Assembly: GCA_002197995.1 (NCBI GenBank)
Contig: NGZR01000004.1
Coordinates: 2,542,001 to 2,606,000, forward strand
DNA: 64,000 bases
Direction of reading: 5' to 3'
Origin: Gaeumannomyces sp. JS-464
Lineage: Eukaryota; Ascomycota; Sordariomycetes; Magnaporthales; Magnaporthaceae
This document shows positions 34,399 through 45,953 of the stretch, one piece after another. The position numbers were made by a program, and so were the translations under genes. The notes under the pieces are model-generated. The model saw only the letters and a list, made by a program, of their open reading frames with translations. It had not been told where the DNA came from and ran no database searches. Position 1 is the first letter of the stretch; each line of letters opens with the position of its first letter.

Positions 34399-35518
34399 AT
34401 GACCGATGCAGACCTCGCAACCAGGACTCCCGAGAGCGATGCGGCTGCTCCGAGCAGCGGCGCGACGGAGCCGGTGATCCCTGGCGACACCCCTGCGCAG
34501 ACGGGCCCGGCGATGGGCGAGCACTGCGTCTCGGACAGGCCGACTCGTTCGTCTCCCGATCCAAGCCATCTCCACGTTCATGTCATGATACCGCAGGGCC
34601 GCTCGGTTGCTAACGCCCCCGTGCGCAGCCGCGGGCCAGTCCGGGTCCGGCGAGACTAGGAAGCTGGGCGGCGTCGACGTTTACATCTCGAAGCCGGCCG
34701 ACTACCCGCACGCGCCCGCGAAGCTGCTGCTGCTCCTGACGGGCGGCACGGGCTTCAAGTCGGCCAACAACCAGATCCAGGCCGACAAGTTCGCCAGCGA
34801 GGGCTTCGTTGTGGTCATGCCCGACCTGTTCGAGGGCGACGCCTTCCCCAGCTCCGCCGCGGCGCCCGAGGAGGGCCTGACGCTGCTGGACCAGATCAAG
34901 CTCAAGGCGGCCGAGGCGGCCAAGAGCTTCATGATCGACATGTGGATCGCGCGCCACACCGAGGAGAAGGTGATGCCGATCCTGCGCAAGGTCCTCGACG
35001 CCGCAAAGGGCGAGTTCGCCGACGCCATCTCCAACGGCGGCGGCGTCTACGCGGCGGGGTACTGCTTTGGCGGCCGCTACGTCATCCTGCTCGCGGCCGA
35101 GCGCCAGCTGCAGGGGCCGGCCGACGAAGAGTCGGGCCCCAAGACGGACGGGCCCCACATCAAGGTCGGCGCGCTCGCGCACCCGTCCATGGTGGCCACG
35201 GACGATTTCACCGGCGTCAAGGTCCCGCTGAGCCTGGTTTGCGTCGAGAGCGACCCGTTGTTCCCCGACGACGTCCGGACGGCGCTCGAGGACTCGTTCT
35301 CCAAGAACAATGTCGAGCACGAGGTCCAGGTATATCCTGGCGTACCTCACGGTGAGTGCTTGCGTGATATGCCACCTTACTAGCGCTCCGGAGGCAAGAC
35401 CACGTCTGACGTCATTTACCCAGGTTTCGCCGTCGTTGGCGAGTACGACAACGTCGGCATCAAGACTGCCCAGGAGACAGCTTATGAGCAGATGCTGAAG
35501 TGGCTCAAGGAGCACTAG
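34399..35518 (+). CDS. Dienelactone hydrolase family protein
   Basis: Exons 34399-34546, 34629-35351 and 35424-35518; introns of 82 nt (GTTCGT..CAG, TTGCTAAC branch) and 72 nt (GTGAGT..CAG). The joined length is 321 residues. The core starts GEHCVSDRPT/PAGQSGSGETRKLGGVDVYIS. It is an alpha/beta-hydrolase fold with the nucleophile Cys in GYCFGGRYV, an Asp-containing strand (CVESDPLFP) and the His in PGVPHGF, the Cys-Asp-His triad of this family. No signal peptide is seen, so it is probably cytosolic. Dienelactone hydrolases open lactone rings in aromatic-compound degradation, but most fungal paralogues lack a proven substrate. The N-terminal 40 residues are an acidic, Pro/Ser-rich extension. 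No frame break. Confidence 0.87.
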
Positions 35519-35711
35519 ATTAAGTGAGACAAACTGGCATTAGGCGTTACATGGCGCGAATAAGGGTTTCTTGTGCATTGGTAAAATTTGGCTTGTTTAG
35601 TTTGGCTTGTCGACAAGCACTCCCGAGCAACACCAACAGCTCGATATGGAATACGGGTTTTTACAATGCAAGAGCCGTATTCTGAGATGTTGGAATTACA
35701 TGCGTGTACCC

Positions 35712-36849
35712 TCACGACGAGATGGTACAAATGATCTTGCCTCTCGTGACATTCTTCTCCAGAAGCTCATGGGCCTCCTGAATCTGCTCCCAGGGGAAAA
35801 CTTTGTCGACAAACACCTTGAGCTTCCCAGACTCGAAATCGGGCAGATACTCCTCCAGCCTGTCACGCAGCTTGCCCTGATACACCACATCACGAGCCCT
35901 CAGAGTGCTGCCCTCGATGCGCAAGCGCTTATAGAGCAGCTGCGCGATGTTGACGTCCTTGACCATGGGCCCGCTCAACAGGCCGAGGCAGACGATGCGG
36001 CCCTCGGGCGCGGCGGCGTCGAGGTTCTTCTGGAAGTAGTCGGCGCCGACGAAATCGACGATCCTGTCGACGCCCCTGCCGCCGGTGGCCTTGAGCACCT
36101 CGGCGGCCCAGTCCTGCGTCTTGTAGTTGAAGGCGGCGTCGGCGCCGAGCTCGCGCGTCACGAAGCCGCACTTGTCGTCGGACCCGGCCGTGGCGTAGAC
36201 GGCGGACGCGCCGGCGCGGCGGGCCAGCTGGGCGCCGGCGATGGACACGCCCGAGGCGCCGGCGTGCCACAGCACCGACTGGCCGGGCTCGAAGCCGCCG
36301 ACGGCGAAGAGCGCCTGCGTGGCCGTGATCCACGTCTCGGGCACGCCGGCGGCCTGCTCGAAGGACAGGTGCGGCGGCTTGCGCAGCAGCATGCGCGTGT
36401 TGACGGCGATGTGCTCGGCGTATGCGCCGCCGTAGGCCAGGCCGAAGACGGCGTCGCCGACCTTGAAGCTGTGGGACGCGGCGTCCGGGCCGTCGTAGGA
36501 GGACGAAGAGGAGGAGGGCAGCGACTCGATGGTGCCGCTGAACTCGACGCCGAGCGTCTTGGGGGCCTGTGGCGGGACCGGGTAGTTGCCGTTGCGCTGG
36601 AGCAGGTCCATGCGGTTCAGCCCGAAGGCGGCGACTTTGACTAGGGCCTGGCCCGGGCCCGGGGTGGGCCGCGGGGTCTCCGGATTGATGAAGAGGGCCG
36701 AGGCCGGGCCCTTGCCGCCCCGGATATCTAGGATCGGACCAAACCCCGCTGTTAGTGCGCGGTTGCCGCCGGCTGCCGGGAAGAGGCTGCCAGCGCCGAG
36801 ACAGGCTGGTCCAAGGCGGCTTACCAATGGCCTTCATGAACGCAGGCAT
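35712..36849 (-). CDS. NAD(P)H quinone oxidoreductase, PIG3/TP53I3-like medium-chain dehydrogenase
   Basis: Exons 36849-36825 and 36727-35712 on the minus strand, with a 97-nt intron (GTAAGC..TAG) after eight codons. The joined length is 346 residues. The join gives MKAIDIRGGKGPASALF, the normal start of the family; either ATG 36849 or the in-frame ATG 36837 could be used. Features: GLNRMDLLQRNGNYPVPPQAP and LGVEFSG in the GroES-like domain, then HAGASGVSIAGAQLARRAGA, a Rossmann NADPH-binding loop, and YKRLRIEGSTLRAR, typical of PIG3-type quinone reductases. No structural zinc cysteines are present, consistent with the quinone-reductase branch. Expected activity is NADPH-dependent quinone reduction in the cytosol. 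It lies 193 bp tail-to-tail with the hydrolase. Confidence 0.88.
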
Positions 36850-39800
36850 TGCTGCTATGCGGAATTCCTCGTGCTTTGTCGTCTGGGGAATGTTTCCTGC
36901 CGCCGGCTCGTTTTAACCAAGGAGGGGTTAGCTTCGTGGGCAAGACAGATCCACATCCAGGTTATTTTTCCAGTGTCTTGAATGATTTGATATTCTATTT
37001 CAACATCTCGACAAATACAATCCAGAGATGGGATCGGTGACTTGGTTCGATTTTCGTCAAGCAACGCTCCGTCTTCGTCGCCTGTCTATCCGAACTCCGT
37101 CCCGTCTACGTCCTGAAGATGCGAGCTGCTTCACCCCCTCATCACGTCATCGATTGGTGCCCTTGTGAGTAAGCATTTGTTGGAGCGGTCGAACGTGATG
37201 TCCAGCCTGAGAAACCTGTAGAGCATTACGTCAGGTAGAGAGACAGAACGAAGCATGCAAAACAGCTACAACTATGATGTTGCCCACACGAGGCATTCCA
37301 AGCTGCACACGAGAGAACGGAACGAACTCCGGCAGTCAAGTAGTTGATCGAGTCAAGATCGCCTCGGGATGGATGAAGGACTGGATCATATCGAGCACGT
37401 GCCACTTGATATTTGCATAGCACAACTTCGGGATCCACATCTCGACATCCGGCGTGCACATTTTGGGAGGCAGTAGCAGCGATCAAAACATGCAAACACA
37501 GCGACAGACGTGACGTTACGAACCAACATGCAGGGTGTCCACCAGGCGACGGCGCCTAGGCTGACAGGCTCCTCCTCCATCATGTCATCGGGGAACGGTA
37601 CCGATCATGACCGCTTCTTGGGAATCCGGGACGAACGCCTTGGCTATTTCCCGCCTCGTGTCAAGTCGATGCATGTGGAAATTGCGCCAAAAACATGCAG
37701 GGCAGAGGGGGATGGATGGTGGCTCACCCACCCCCGAACCAGAGGTCAATATTAATCTCAGCAGATAGCCGTGGGCTGGGCCTAGCCCGGCTCGGCCAAG
37801 GGCGGATGACGGCCGTCTTCTCCGATTGGAAAAGCCCTGGAGGGTGCCATGCATCCAAGAAATCTTTTTTAGGCGATTTCCCCCTGGCTCTGCCTACAGC
37901 GCAGCGCCTCCTGGCAGGGGGCCGCCGGGCTATTGCGCTCTCCTTCCAAGGCTGGCGAAATTGGGCCGGATCAGGATACGAGCCCTCATCTCTTGCCCTG
38001 TTGATCAGGGCAGGATGTCCAGTACGCAGTACGCGATAGGGAATTGCAGATCTACGACGTGGGATTCCCAACCGTCGTTTTCTTTCGGCTCCCCCGGCCC
38101 AATCGCCAAGCCATCAACCAAACCCGTGGGCCCGTGGCGGGAGAAGGACGCCAATACAGCGTCCGTATGTACGGCATTTGAACACGGACTTGCATCAGAC
38201 AGGCTAAGATGGAGCGATGGAGGCTCGAAAAGCAGCCGGCGCTGGGGGACAGAACGCTGAGCGCACCGAGCTCGGCCTGGACACTCCACTCTCAGCCTTG
38301 GTGGGAGTCTGGTGTGTGAGTTGGGGCATGTCAGAAAAGACATGTTGGTGATTCTCAGGAATCTCGATGTTCTCCAAATGGCGGTGCCAGTGCCAGCAGC
38401 GAGCATCATCGGCGCAAACACCGGCAGTCGGCCGGTCGGTGTCCCAAAAAGCCTGCACTGCACGCCTTTGCTGTCTCTCGCCAGCTGACTCATGGGGAAC
38501 AAAATATCGATATTCCGATGGAGTTCAAGAAGAGTGGCGTTGGCGGCTTGACCATTTCCGGATGCTCATTTGGGGCCGGGCCAATAAACGCCCGCCAGGT
38601 CCACTGAACGCCCCTGAGCGGTCCACATCCCTTCTCGCCGCCTTGATCTCAACTGGCGGTGATGGTCAGTGATGAACGTTGCTAGCCACTGTCAGCCAGA
38701 CCCAGCCGGTCAGCCAGCCGGCCAGCCAGCCTCACTCAACTGCCTGCCAAAAGCAGAGCCGGACAGCAAGGATGTGCCCGTCGGCCCATGGCGGTTCACA
38801 AGCCAGAATAGGCGGGCTGGAACCGCCTCTCTCTCCCCTTGCTGCATTGCTCTCCGTGATGAGACAATTTTTTTTTTTCTCCGTAATCCCCCAGCTCGTG
38901 TCGCCCCTGCCCCTGAAGCTTTGGCAGGCGACAGGGCCATGGCTCATGGATGATGATGTCTCGGGCGGTTTTCTTCTTACCCCTGCCCTATTTTTTTATT
39001 TTTTTTTGTGCTAACTGGCTGCCATGTCCGTCGGATCGTCCTCAGCGCACAGCTGGTTCTTCCCAGCCAGACCGGGTTGTATGTACTCATTGATTATGTA
39101 TGTACCCCATGGGCTCATTTCCGCTGTAGCCCCACCGAGGCAGGAGTTGGTCGGTTGGATGGAGGTCTTGATACGACCCCTACCGACGGTGAGAGTCTGG
39201 TACCTGCAGAACATGGGCGCTACGTGTTTGCCGTCTGGGCAACCCGCCTACCGCCTGCCGCAGAGGGGGGAGTGGGCCCAAAACATTGGCCCTAGCACTG
39301 TTTTCTTTTTCTCGGCTCGCGTGCGCTATCGGTCCAGCCGCGAGTAGTGTCGAGCCGAGTGAGTGTCGTCAGAGTTCAGCACGATTGATGGCGGCTGCCG
39401 GGTGGCTTTCAGTGGCTTGTGTTGATGCGTCCGCACACCGACTCGCTGCCCATGCTGTTTTCCCGGTGACCTGTTGAACCAACCTCCGTCATGCTGGCAT
39501 GGCGGACTGCGGCTAGGGTTTGAAAATTTTGCAAAGAAGCTTTGGCGCTAATCCGACTGCTGCCATATCACTTTTTTCTTCCTTCCTTTTTCGAGCGGAC
39601 ATGTCTTTCGCCGCTCTTTGCTCCAGGCTTGTCATGGCAGAATTCTCTGACAACTTCCGAGTCTCGTCCGGCTCCATAGCGTTATGTAGGCCCCTTGACT
39701 GTGCACAACCCGCAGGGTCAAGCAAGCCCCCAGGGAACCAACCAGCAGTGTCGTTTGAGAAGGTGGAAACAAGCAGCAGTCAGTAGGCCTCCGTGGTCGC

Positions 39801-40596
39801 AGCAGGAGCAGAAACAAGAACAACAAGAACAACAACAACTGAGATTAGCTGGGGCAGCCGTGGTTGGAGACTGGCTTCCCGCTGTGCTGGCATAATTTGC
39901 TCGCCATCAATAGGGGATCCAACAAGCAAGCACCCAGCCCAGCCAGTCAGCCAGCCGCTCGACCTCCGTGGTCTGCTTGCTTTTCTCTCGGTTGATTAAC
40001 GGTGGACCTGGACGCCAGCCCGGTCCCACACCCTTTTTTTCTTCCACAATCTGCGGAAATCCGCACGCCCCTTCTCCCCTTTCGGACGCCCTCGCTCCTG
40101 ATTTGTCCGCTTGGTGAAATAACATGTGCTCCATCTTTTGCCAGGTCAGGGGAAATGGGCTCCCCGTCCGCGAGGTAACGTCGGCGCTGGACGGGCAAAG
40201 TGGGCAGAGTGCGCCTATCATGGACATGGGCTGGCGCGAGCCTGCCTCTCTCACCCTGCTAGCCCCTGTCGCTCTCGCGGGCTCGCCCCTTTCGCAACGG
40301 CCAAGCGATGCCATCCCATCTGGACCTACCCCGGTCCGCCCAGTCCGCCGCGGGCCCGCTGCGAGCGAGCAGCCCACGCCATGGGGGAGATTGAAGGCCG
40401 TCCCAACTGTATATAAGAATTTGCGTCCCCTCTGTTTCCCCGTCTTCTTTTTCCCTTCCTTCCTCACCCACACACGTTCATTCGAACCTAATACCACCCT
40501 GACTTTTCAGTCAATTTCACTCGTTATAACCCTAATCAAGCAACCGAAGCCCTCCTGCTCTTTAGAGTCTTCTTAATACCCGACCCACCAGTCAAA
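36850..40596. other. Long intergenic region upstream of a cell-wall protein gene
   Basis: 3.7 kb without a supportable gene. It shows CAGCC/GCCAG-rich repeats (about 38690-38740 and 39932-39960), T-rich tracts (38868-38880; 38991-39007), AAC-rich triplets near 39810-39840 and, just before the cell-wall gene, a TATA box. The length and repeat content fit an extended promoter. Frames of up to about 200 codons overlap on both strands with no domain character. Confidence 0.55.
40410..40417 (+). promoter_or_regulatory. TATA box of the small cell-wall protein gene
   Basis: TATATAAG occurs 187 bp before the ATG and is followed by a pyrimidine-rich stretch (40427-40470), a typical fungal transcription start context. 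A strong TATA box fits a highly expressed structural gene. Confidence 0.6.
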
Positions 40597-41085
40597 ATGA
40601 AGTTCTCCGTCGCCGCCGTTGCCGCTGCCGCCGTTGCCGGTGTGTCTGCTGGCTACAGCAACGTCACCTACACCACCGAGGTCGTTACCGCCCTGACCAC
40701 CTACTGCCCTGAGCCCACTCAGATCACCCACGGTGGCAAGACCTACACCATCACCAAGGTACGATAAGCTCGCCAACCGACTCTTGGGCAACTGTCACAG
40801 GTTCACTAACATTACCCCCAAGGCCACCACCCTGACCATCACCGACTGCCCTTGCACGGTCTCCAAGCCCGTCATCACCTCCAAGATCGTCGAGTGCAAG
40901 ACCTGCAACAAGACCTCCCCCGGTGTTCCTCCCCGGCCATCCCCACCGCCCCGGCTCCCCCCGTCGGCACCGGTGCCTTCACCCCCAGCAAGCCCCCTGC
41001 GGCTGTCCCCACCGCTGGTGCCGGCAAGGCCGCCGCCCTCTCGGGCGCCGGTGTCCTTGCTGCCATCGCTGCCTTCGCCCTGTAA
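40597..41085 (+). CDS. Small secreted GPI-anchored cell-wall protein (ccg-6-like), with a one-base frame break
   Basis: Exons 40597-40758 and 40823-41085; the 64-nt intron is GTACGA..AAG. The joined length is about 141 residues. A signal peptide (MKFSVAAVAAAAVAGVSA) is followed by YTTEVVTALTTYCPEP, THGGKTYTITK and TLTITDCPCTVSKP, a Thr-rich Cys pattern seen in abundant ascomycete wall proteins such as Neurospora ccg-6. After VECKTCNKTS comes an Ala/Pro-rich linker and a hydrophobic GPI signal (AAALSGAGVLAAIAAFAL). The frame breaks in the C4 run at 40931-40934. One C more joins GVPP to AIPTAPAPPVGTG; without it the tail becomes an arbitrary Pro-rich sequence lacking the GPI signal. Codons are strongly C-biased, suggesting high expression. 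Confidence 0.82.
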
Positions 41086-43374
41086 ATCGCCTTCTAATCG
41101 ACCTTTCCGGATACAAACGTCTTTCCTGACCGACAACCACAACCTGGCGACTATGCTCTCGCCCTAATATCCACAGGACGACGATATCGGCGATTTTAAT
41201 GAGCGGAGACGACGATGACGAGTTGAAAAAGAGCTTGGGGGAACATCGGGAATCTTGTTTTCTGCATCGCACTATGGAGTTTTGTCCTCTGCCTTTTCTC
41301 CCGCGCATCACGACCACGCGCATGCAGCCCGTTTTGCAATGATGGTTTTTGGATAGGCAGTCCTTTTTAATGACTGGGGTTTTCTCACTTTTCTCGCGGG
41401 TGTTCTTGAACCTACAGCCCATATTCCAGACTCGGAGGGATCCTTCGTGTTCGCGTGTGTGCGGTAATATGGACCCTGGGAATCTCCCTCAACAACGTTC
41501 AAGAGGCGGATACAAAGCCGATGTTGCTCCCAAAGCGACAAGACCCCCAATACAGCAACACTTTTATCCTCCTTGAACCATTCTCATTACCATCATCCAA
41601 TCGTCAAATAACAAGACCTTGTTTGTCTTCCCGCCTTGTGCTCTGCCTATATACGCTCTACCTTCCTGTATACACTGTTCTGTACATGCGACTAGTGTCG
41701 ACGAGCACGCGGACGGGATTTCACTCATTGCTTTCTTATGTACCTCTCTTGCCGGGTGTTTTTTGGTCTCTGTCAAGGAGCCTCTCCACCCAGTGTTTTC
41801 TGCGAGCTCTCTTGTACGTAGCTTTCAAGAGCAAAGCAAAAAGCACTGCTAGGGATCAGTTTTGACCCAGCACTCATTCTTGGTGCCCTTTTTGGGGGTC
41901 CTCGTTCCTCGGCGCTATGGTGTAATATGATGACTTATGCAATGAACCACTACGTACATATTCGCGAACTTGCACAACTTGAACCCACGTGGCCACCATG
42001 AGCCGGTTCTGGTGATATCGTTCAATAATTACGTTGTGTGCGGGATAATCAAAGGTAGCAAGGATCATCAATGTCTCCTGGCGCGGAGAAGATGGGTGAA
42101 CGACGTCACCAACCGTCAAGTAAAATGACTCGGGCTTTTGCCCACCATCAGCTTGCGCGTCCACCACACTCTCAACAGCCCCGTCACGTCCATCTTGGGC
42201 AGGTTTTTGTTTTGCTTCTTCTCTTCCTTGGCTGATAAGAAGTCGATGCACCCAGAGTGTGATTGTGACTGACATCAGAGCGCGCGCTAATGCAGGAACC
42301 GAGATTTGCAAATTCCAAAAAGGGACGGGGGTGGAGGGTAAGCAAGAAAAATAGGGTCTCGCCACTGCGTTGTGTCACCCTCCTTCTTGTCGCTGATTTC
42401 TCGGCGGCAGGGCGGGCGTGATTCCGCCAGCGGTCGGCGCGACGCACATGCTTGTCCAGGACAGAAAAGTTGGCACCTCATATCTGCCCGCGCCGCAAGA
42501 TAAGAGATGTAGATAAGATGCAGGGACAGGAAAGGATAACGTGAGAAGACACTGGACAGGAAAAGAATTGCAGCAATGGGGCGGAGCCATCTTCCATTCT
42601 TGATGCGAACGAGACATGGTCATGATTTATCGCACCATCGCTACCACTAAAAGCTGGAGCTCTGGTGGCCATTCGTCCGCCAGGCCGGCAAATCTCGATG
42701 TCGTCTCCTCTTCCTCCCAGACGCTGCATGTCCATTCACATCCACACATGATGCGCTGCTGCGGCTCATTGTAAGCATATTCTAAAAAGCCATTGCTGAC
42801 ACTTTATTGCCGCATTCTTTTTTTGATTTCTCCTTCCTTCATCACACCAGCAATATCGAATATCATGTCCGATATAGACAATATTCTTAGGTGTCTAAAT
42901 CTGGAGATCTCTATCTGCATTCCAGTTGTCTGCCCCGAATTGGTTAAAGACGCCCCCGCCTCGGCCCTCCGTCGGGATTCCTGAACACTCGTGCATTTTT
43001 GACTTCTGTCAGCACCGAGGCTAGCCCTTGGCTGTAGGTAGGCAGCCATTTTGTGGGCCACGGGGGCGTGCCCGGGGTAACGGAATGCGGGGAAGCCACC
43101 GAGGGATGGGGACGGGGACGTCGCCAGCGAAGGGGTCAGCCGCACGCTCGACACCGCATGTTTGTGCCGGCTGAGCAGGGCGAGGTTCCTCAAGCCCATC
43201 AACTCGGCCCAGATAGCCGAGGATCGCACACACGGAGAACTCGAGGTACCTGCCACGAGGCCCGGCCCGCGTTGTGTTTGTCTTATCTGCTCTGCTACAT
43301 AGTAGTAGCCCATAATACCTCCACACAACATAGGCTTGCCGCATGAGACACCTGCATTCCCTTCACCCTGCCGG
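41086..43374. other. Intergenic region, no supported gene
   Basis: 2.3 kb lie between two plus-strand genes. The first part should be 3' UTR of the cell-wall gene. No domain-bearing frame is found on either strand, although one minus-strand frame stays open for 325 codons across the synthetase's 5' end. Confidence 0.55.
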
Positions 43375-45953
43375 ATGCCCGCGTCTGCCGCGTCGACGGC
43401 TAGGCTCCTTCGCTTGCCGCCGGCGGTGATCCGAGCGGCCGCCGGGCTTCGGCTTCCGTCCTCGGCTTCAATACAAATAGCCCGTGGGTTACCCTCGTCG
43501 CCGTCGCAGTCCTGTTCGGATAGAGAGCATCGACGCGTAGCCCTTGGCAGCACAGTCCAGAACGGGAGACGGCATATCATCACCCCAAGCGACATCAGAA
43601 AAGCCTTGTATAGCACCGGCACCATGAATCGTCCCATCCACCCGCAGGACGAGGTCCTCGCACACTCCCTAGAGGACCCCGAGGCCTTCTGGGGCCACCA
43701 GGCCGAGCACCTCCACTGGCACAAGCAGCCCGACGCCGTGCTGGCCAGGATGCCCAAGACGCTCGAGAAGAGCGGCGTCACGCACGACCACTGGGAGTGG
43801 TTCCCCGGCGGTGAGATCTCGACCTGCTACAACTGCATAGACCGGCACGTGCTCGCCGGCCACGGCCACCACACCGCCATCATCTACGACAGCCCCGTGA
43901 CGGGGGTCAAGCACACGTACACGTACGCCGAGCTGCTCGACGAGGTGTCCCTGTTCGCTGCCGTGCTGCGCGAAGAGGGCGTGAGGCGCGGCGACGTCGT
44001 GCTCGTCTACATGCCCATGATCCCCGCCGCCATCGTCGGCATCCTGGCCGCCAACCGGCTGGGCGCCGTGCACGCCGTCGTCTTTGGCGGCTTCGCGCCC
44101 GCCGCCCTGGCCCAGCGCATCGAGGCCTCGCGGCCCGCCGTCGTGCTGACCGCCTCGTGCGGCATCGACGGCAACAAGCCGCCCATCCCCTACCGCGACC
44201 TCGTCACCGGCGCCGTCGAGGCCTCGGCCTGGAAGCCGCCCCGCACCCTCGTCTGGCAGCGCGAGCAGCTGCGCTGGGAGCCCGTGCGCCGCGACAGGGG
44301 CGAGCGCGTCTGGAACAAGCTGGTCGGCTCCGCGCGCGCCAGGCGCCTGCCGCCCGCCGAGTGCGTGCCCGTCGGGAGCAGCGAGGGCGTCTACATCATC
44401 TACACCAGCGGCACCACGGACTCGCCAAAGGGGGTCGTGCGGGACGCCGCCGGGCACGCGGTTGGCCTGCATCTTTCCATAAGCTATCTTTTCGGCATAC
44501 ATGGGCCGGGGGACGTGGTATGTCATATCTGCCCAGTCATGCTCCCCGTTCGAATGACTTTGAAAGACCTGCTTTACTGACCATCGCATGTCCATGCACA
44601 GATGGCCTGCTTTAGTGATATCGGCTGGGTCGTGTCCCACAGCTATACACTATACGGCCCGCTCCTGACAGGCGCGGCCTCGGTGCTCTACGAGGGCAAG
44701 CCGGTCGGCACGCCTGACGCCGGGGCCTTCTGGCGCATGGTGGAGGAGTACAAGGTCAACTCGCTGTTCACCGCCCCGACGGGCGCTCAGGGCCATCCGC
44801 AAGGCCGACCCGGAGAACAAGTTCCTCACCGCCGTTGGGGAGCGTGGCGGCCTGAAGACGCTAAGGGCGCTGTTCCTCGCCGGAGAGAGGTCGGAGCCTG
44901 CAATTATATCTCTGGTATGTACGGCAGAGTTTCCAGAGTAATGCTGCCGCTTGGCCACGTCTCGGTTTGCTAACCCGAGCCGCTTCGACGCACAGTACCA
45001 AGGCCTGCTGAAGCGGTACGCGTCCAAGGACGCCCTCGTCATCGACAACTGGTGGTCGAGCGAGACGGGGTCCCCGATCTCGGGCATCGCGCTGGTGCCG
45101 CACGCGGGCAAGCACCGCAAGACGGACATCAAGGACCACCCACCGCTCGAGATCAAGCCGGGCAGCGCCGGCAAGCCCATGCCCGGGTTCGACGTGCGCG
45201 TCGTCGACGACGACGGCCACGAGCTGCCGAGCGGCACCATGGGCAACATCGTCTTCGCCACGCCCCTGGCCCCGACCGCGTTCCGGACGCTGTGGGACGA
45301 CGAGGAGCGCTTTTATAAGGGATACATGAAGCGCTTTGGCGGCCGCTGGCTGGACACGGGCGACGCGGGCGTTATCGACGAGCATGGATATGTCCACATT
45401 ATGAGTAGGACAGGTAAGGGGTTGCTTTTCCATCTATCCAGTGACTGGCTCTGTGACTCAAAAACAAGCTGACGTGCCTGCAACCCAAGACGACATCATC
45501 AACGTCGCAGCCCACCGCCTAAGCACAGGCGCGCTCGAGCAGGCCGTGACCAGCCACCCGCTCGTGACGGAAGCGTGCGTGGTCGGCGTCCCAGACGCGC
45601 TCAAGGGCCAGCTGCCGTTCGCGCTGGTGACGACGAGCGCCGACGTGCCCGACGAGCGGCTGCTCGCCGAGATCCAGCAGCTGGTGCGGGGCCAGATCGG
45701 CGGCATCGCGACCCTGGGCGGCATGATCCAGGGCAAAGGCATGATCCCCAAGACGCGCTCGGGCAAGACGCTCCGGCGCGTCGTGCGCGACCTACTCGAG
45801 AACGCGACCGCCGGCGAGTTCGACAAGGAGGTCGCCGTGCCGTCCACGGTCGAGGACCCGGCCGTCGTGGACGCGGCGAGGGAGAGGATCAGGGAGTACT
45901 TTGTGCACAGGACCCAGGGCCATGCCCCTATTGGGCTCAAGGCTAAACTCTAG
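43375..45953 (+). CDS. Short-chain acyl-CoA synthetase, propionyl-CoA synthetase type (ACSS3-like), with a one-base frame break
   Basis: Exons 43375-44517, 44602-44914, 44996-45413 and 45490-45953; introns are 84, 81 and 76 nt. The joined length is about 778 residues from 43375, or 695 from the ATG at 43624 (MNRPIHPQDEVL), where conserved sequence begins. The first form adds an Arg/Ala-rich presequence. The adenylate-forming signatures are GVYIIYTSGTT, MACFSDIGWVVSHSYTLYGPL, NWWSSETGSPISG, WLDTGDAG and the C-terminal KTRSGKTLRR with the catalytic Lys. The protein ends in AKL, a consensus PTS1. It should activate propionate or acetate to the CoA thioester with ATP. One extra G at 44781-44783 breaks the frame. 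Removing it restores FTAPTALRAIRKADPENKF. The P-loop reads TSGTTDSPKG rather than the usual TSGTTGxPKG. Confidence 0.88.

Noticed and set aside
34610..35515. 301-codon minus-strand frame opposite the dienelactone hydrolase
   Set aside because: The plus strand carries the Cys-Asp-His motifs and proper splice sites; the antisense frame has no motif.
35607..36644. 345-codon plus-strand frame opposite the quinone oxidoreductase
   Set aside because: It is a GC-driven shadow of a conserved gene on the other strand.
43669..44640. 323-codon minus-strand frame opposite the acyl-CoA synthetase
   Set aside because: It is an antisense shadow; the plus strand has the adenylate-forming signatures.
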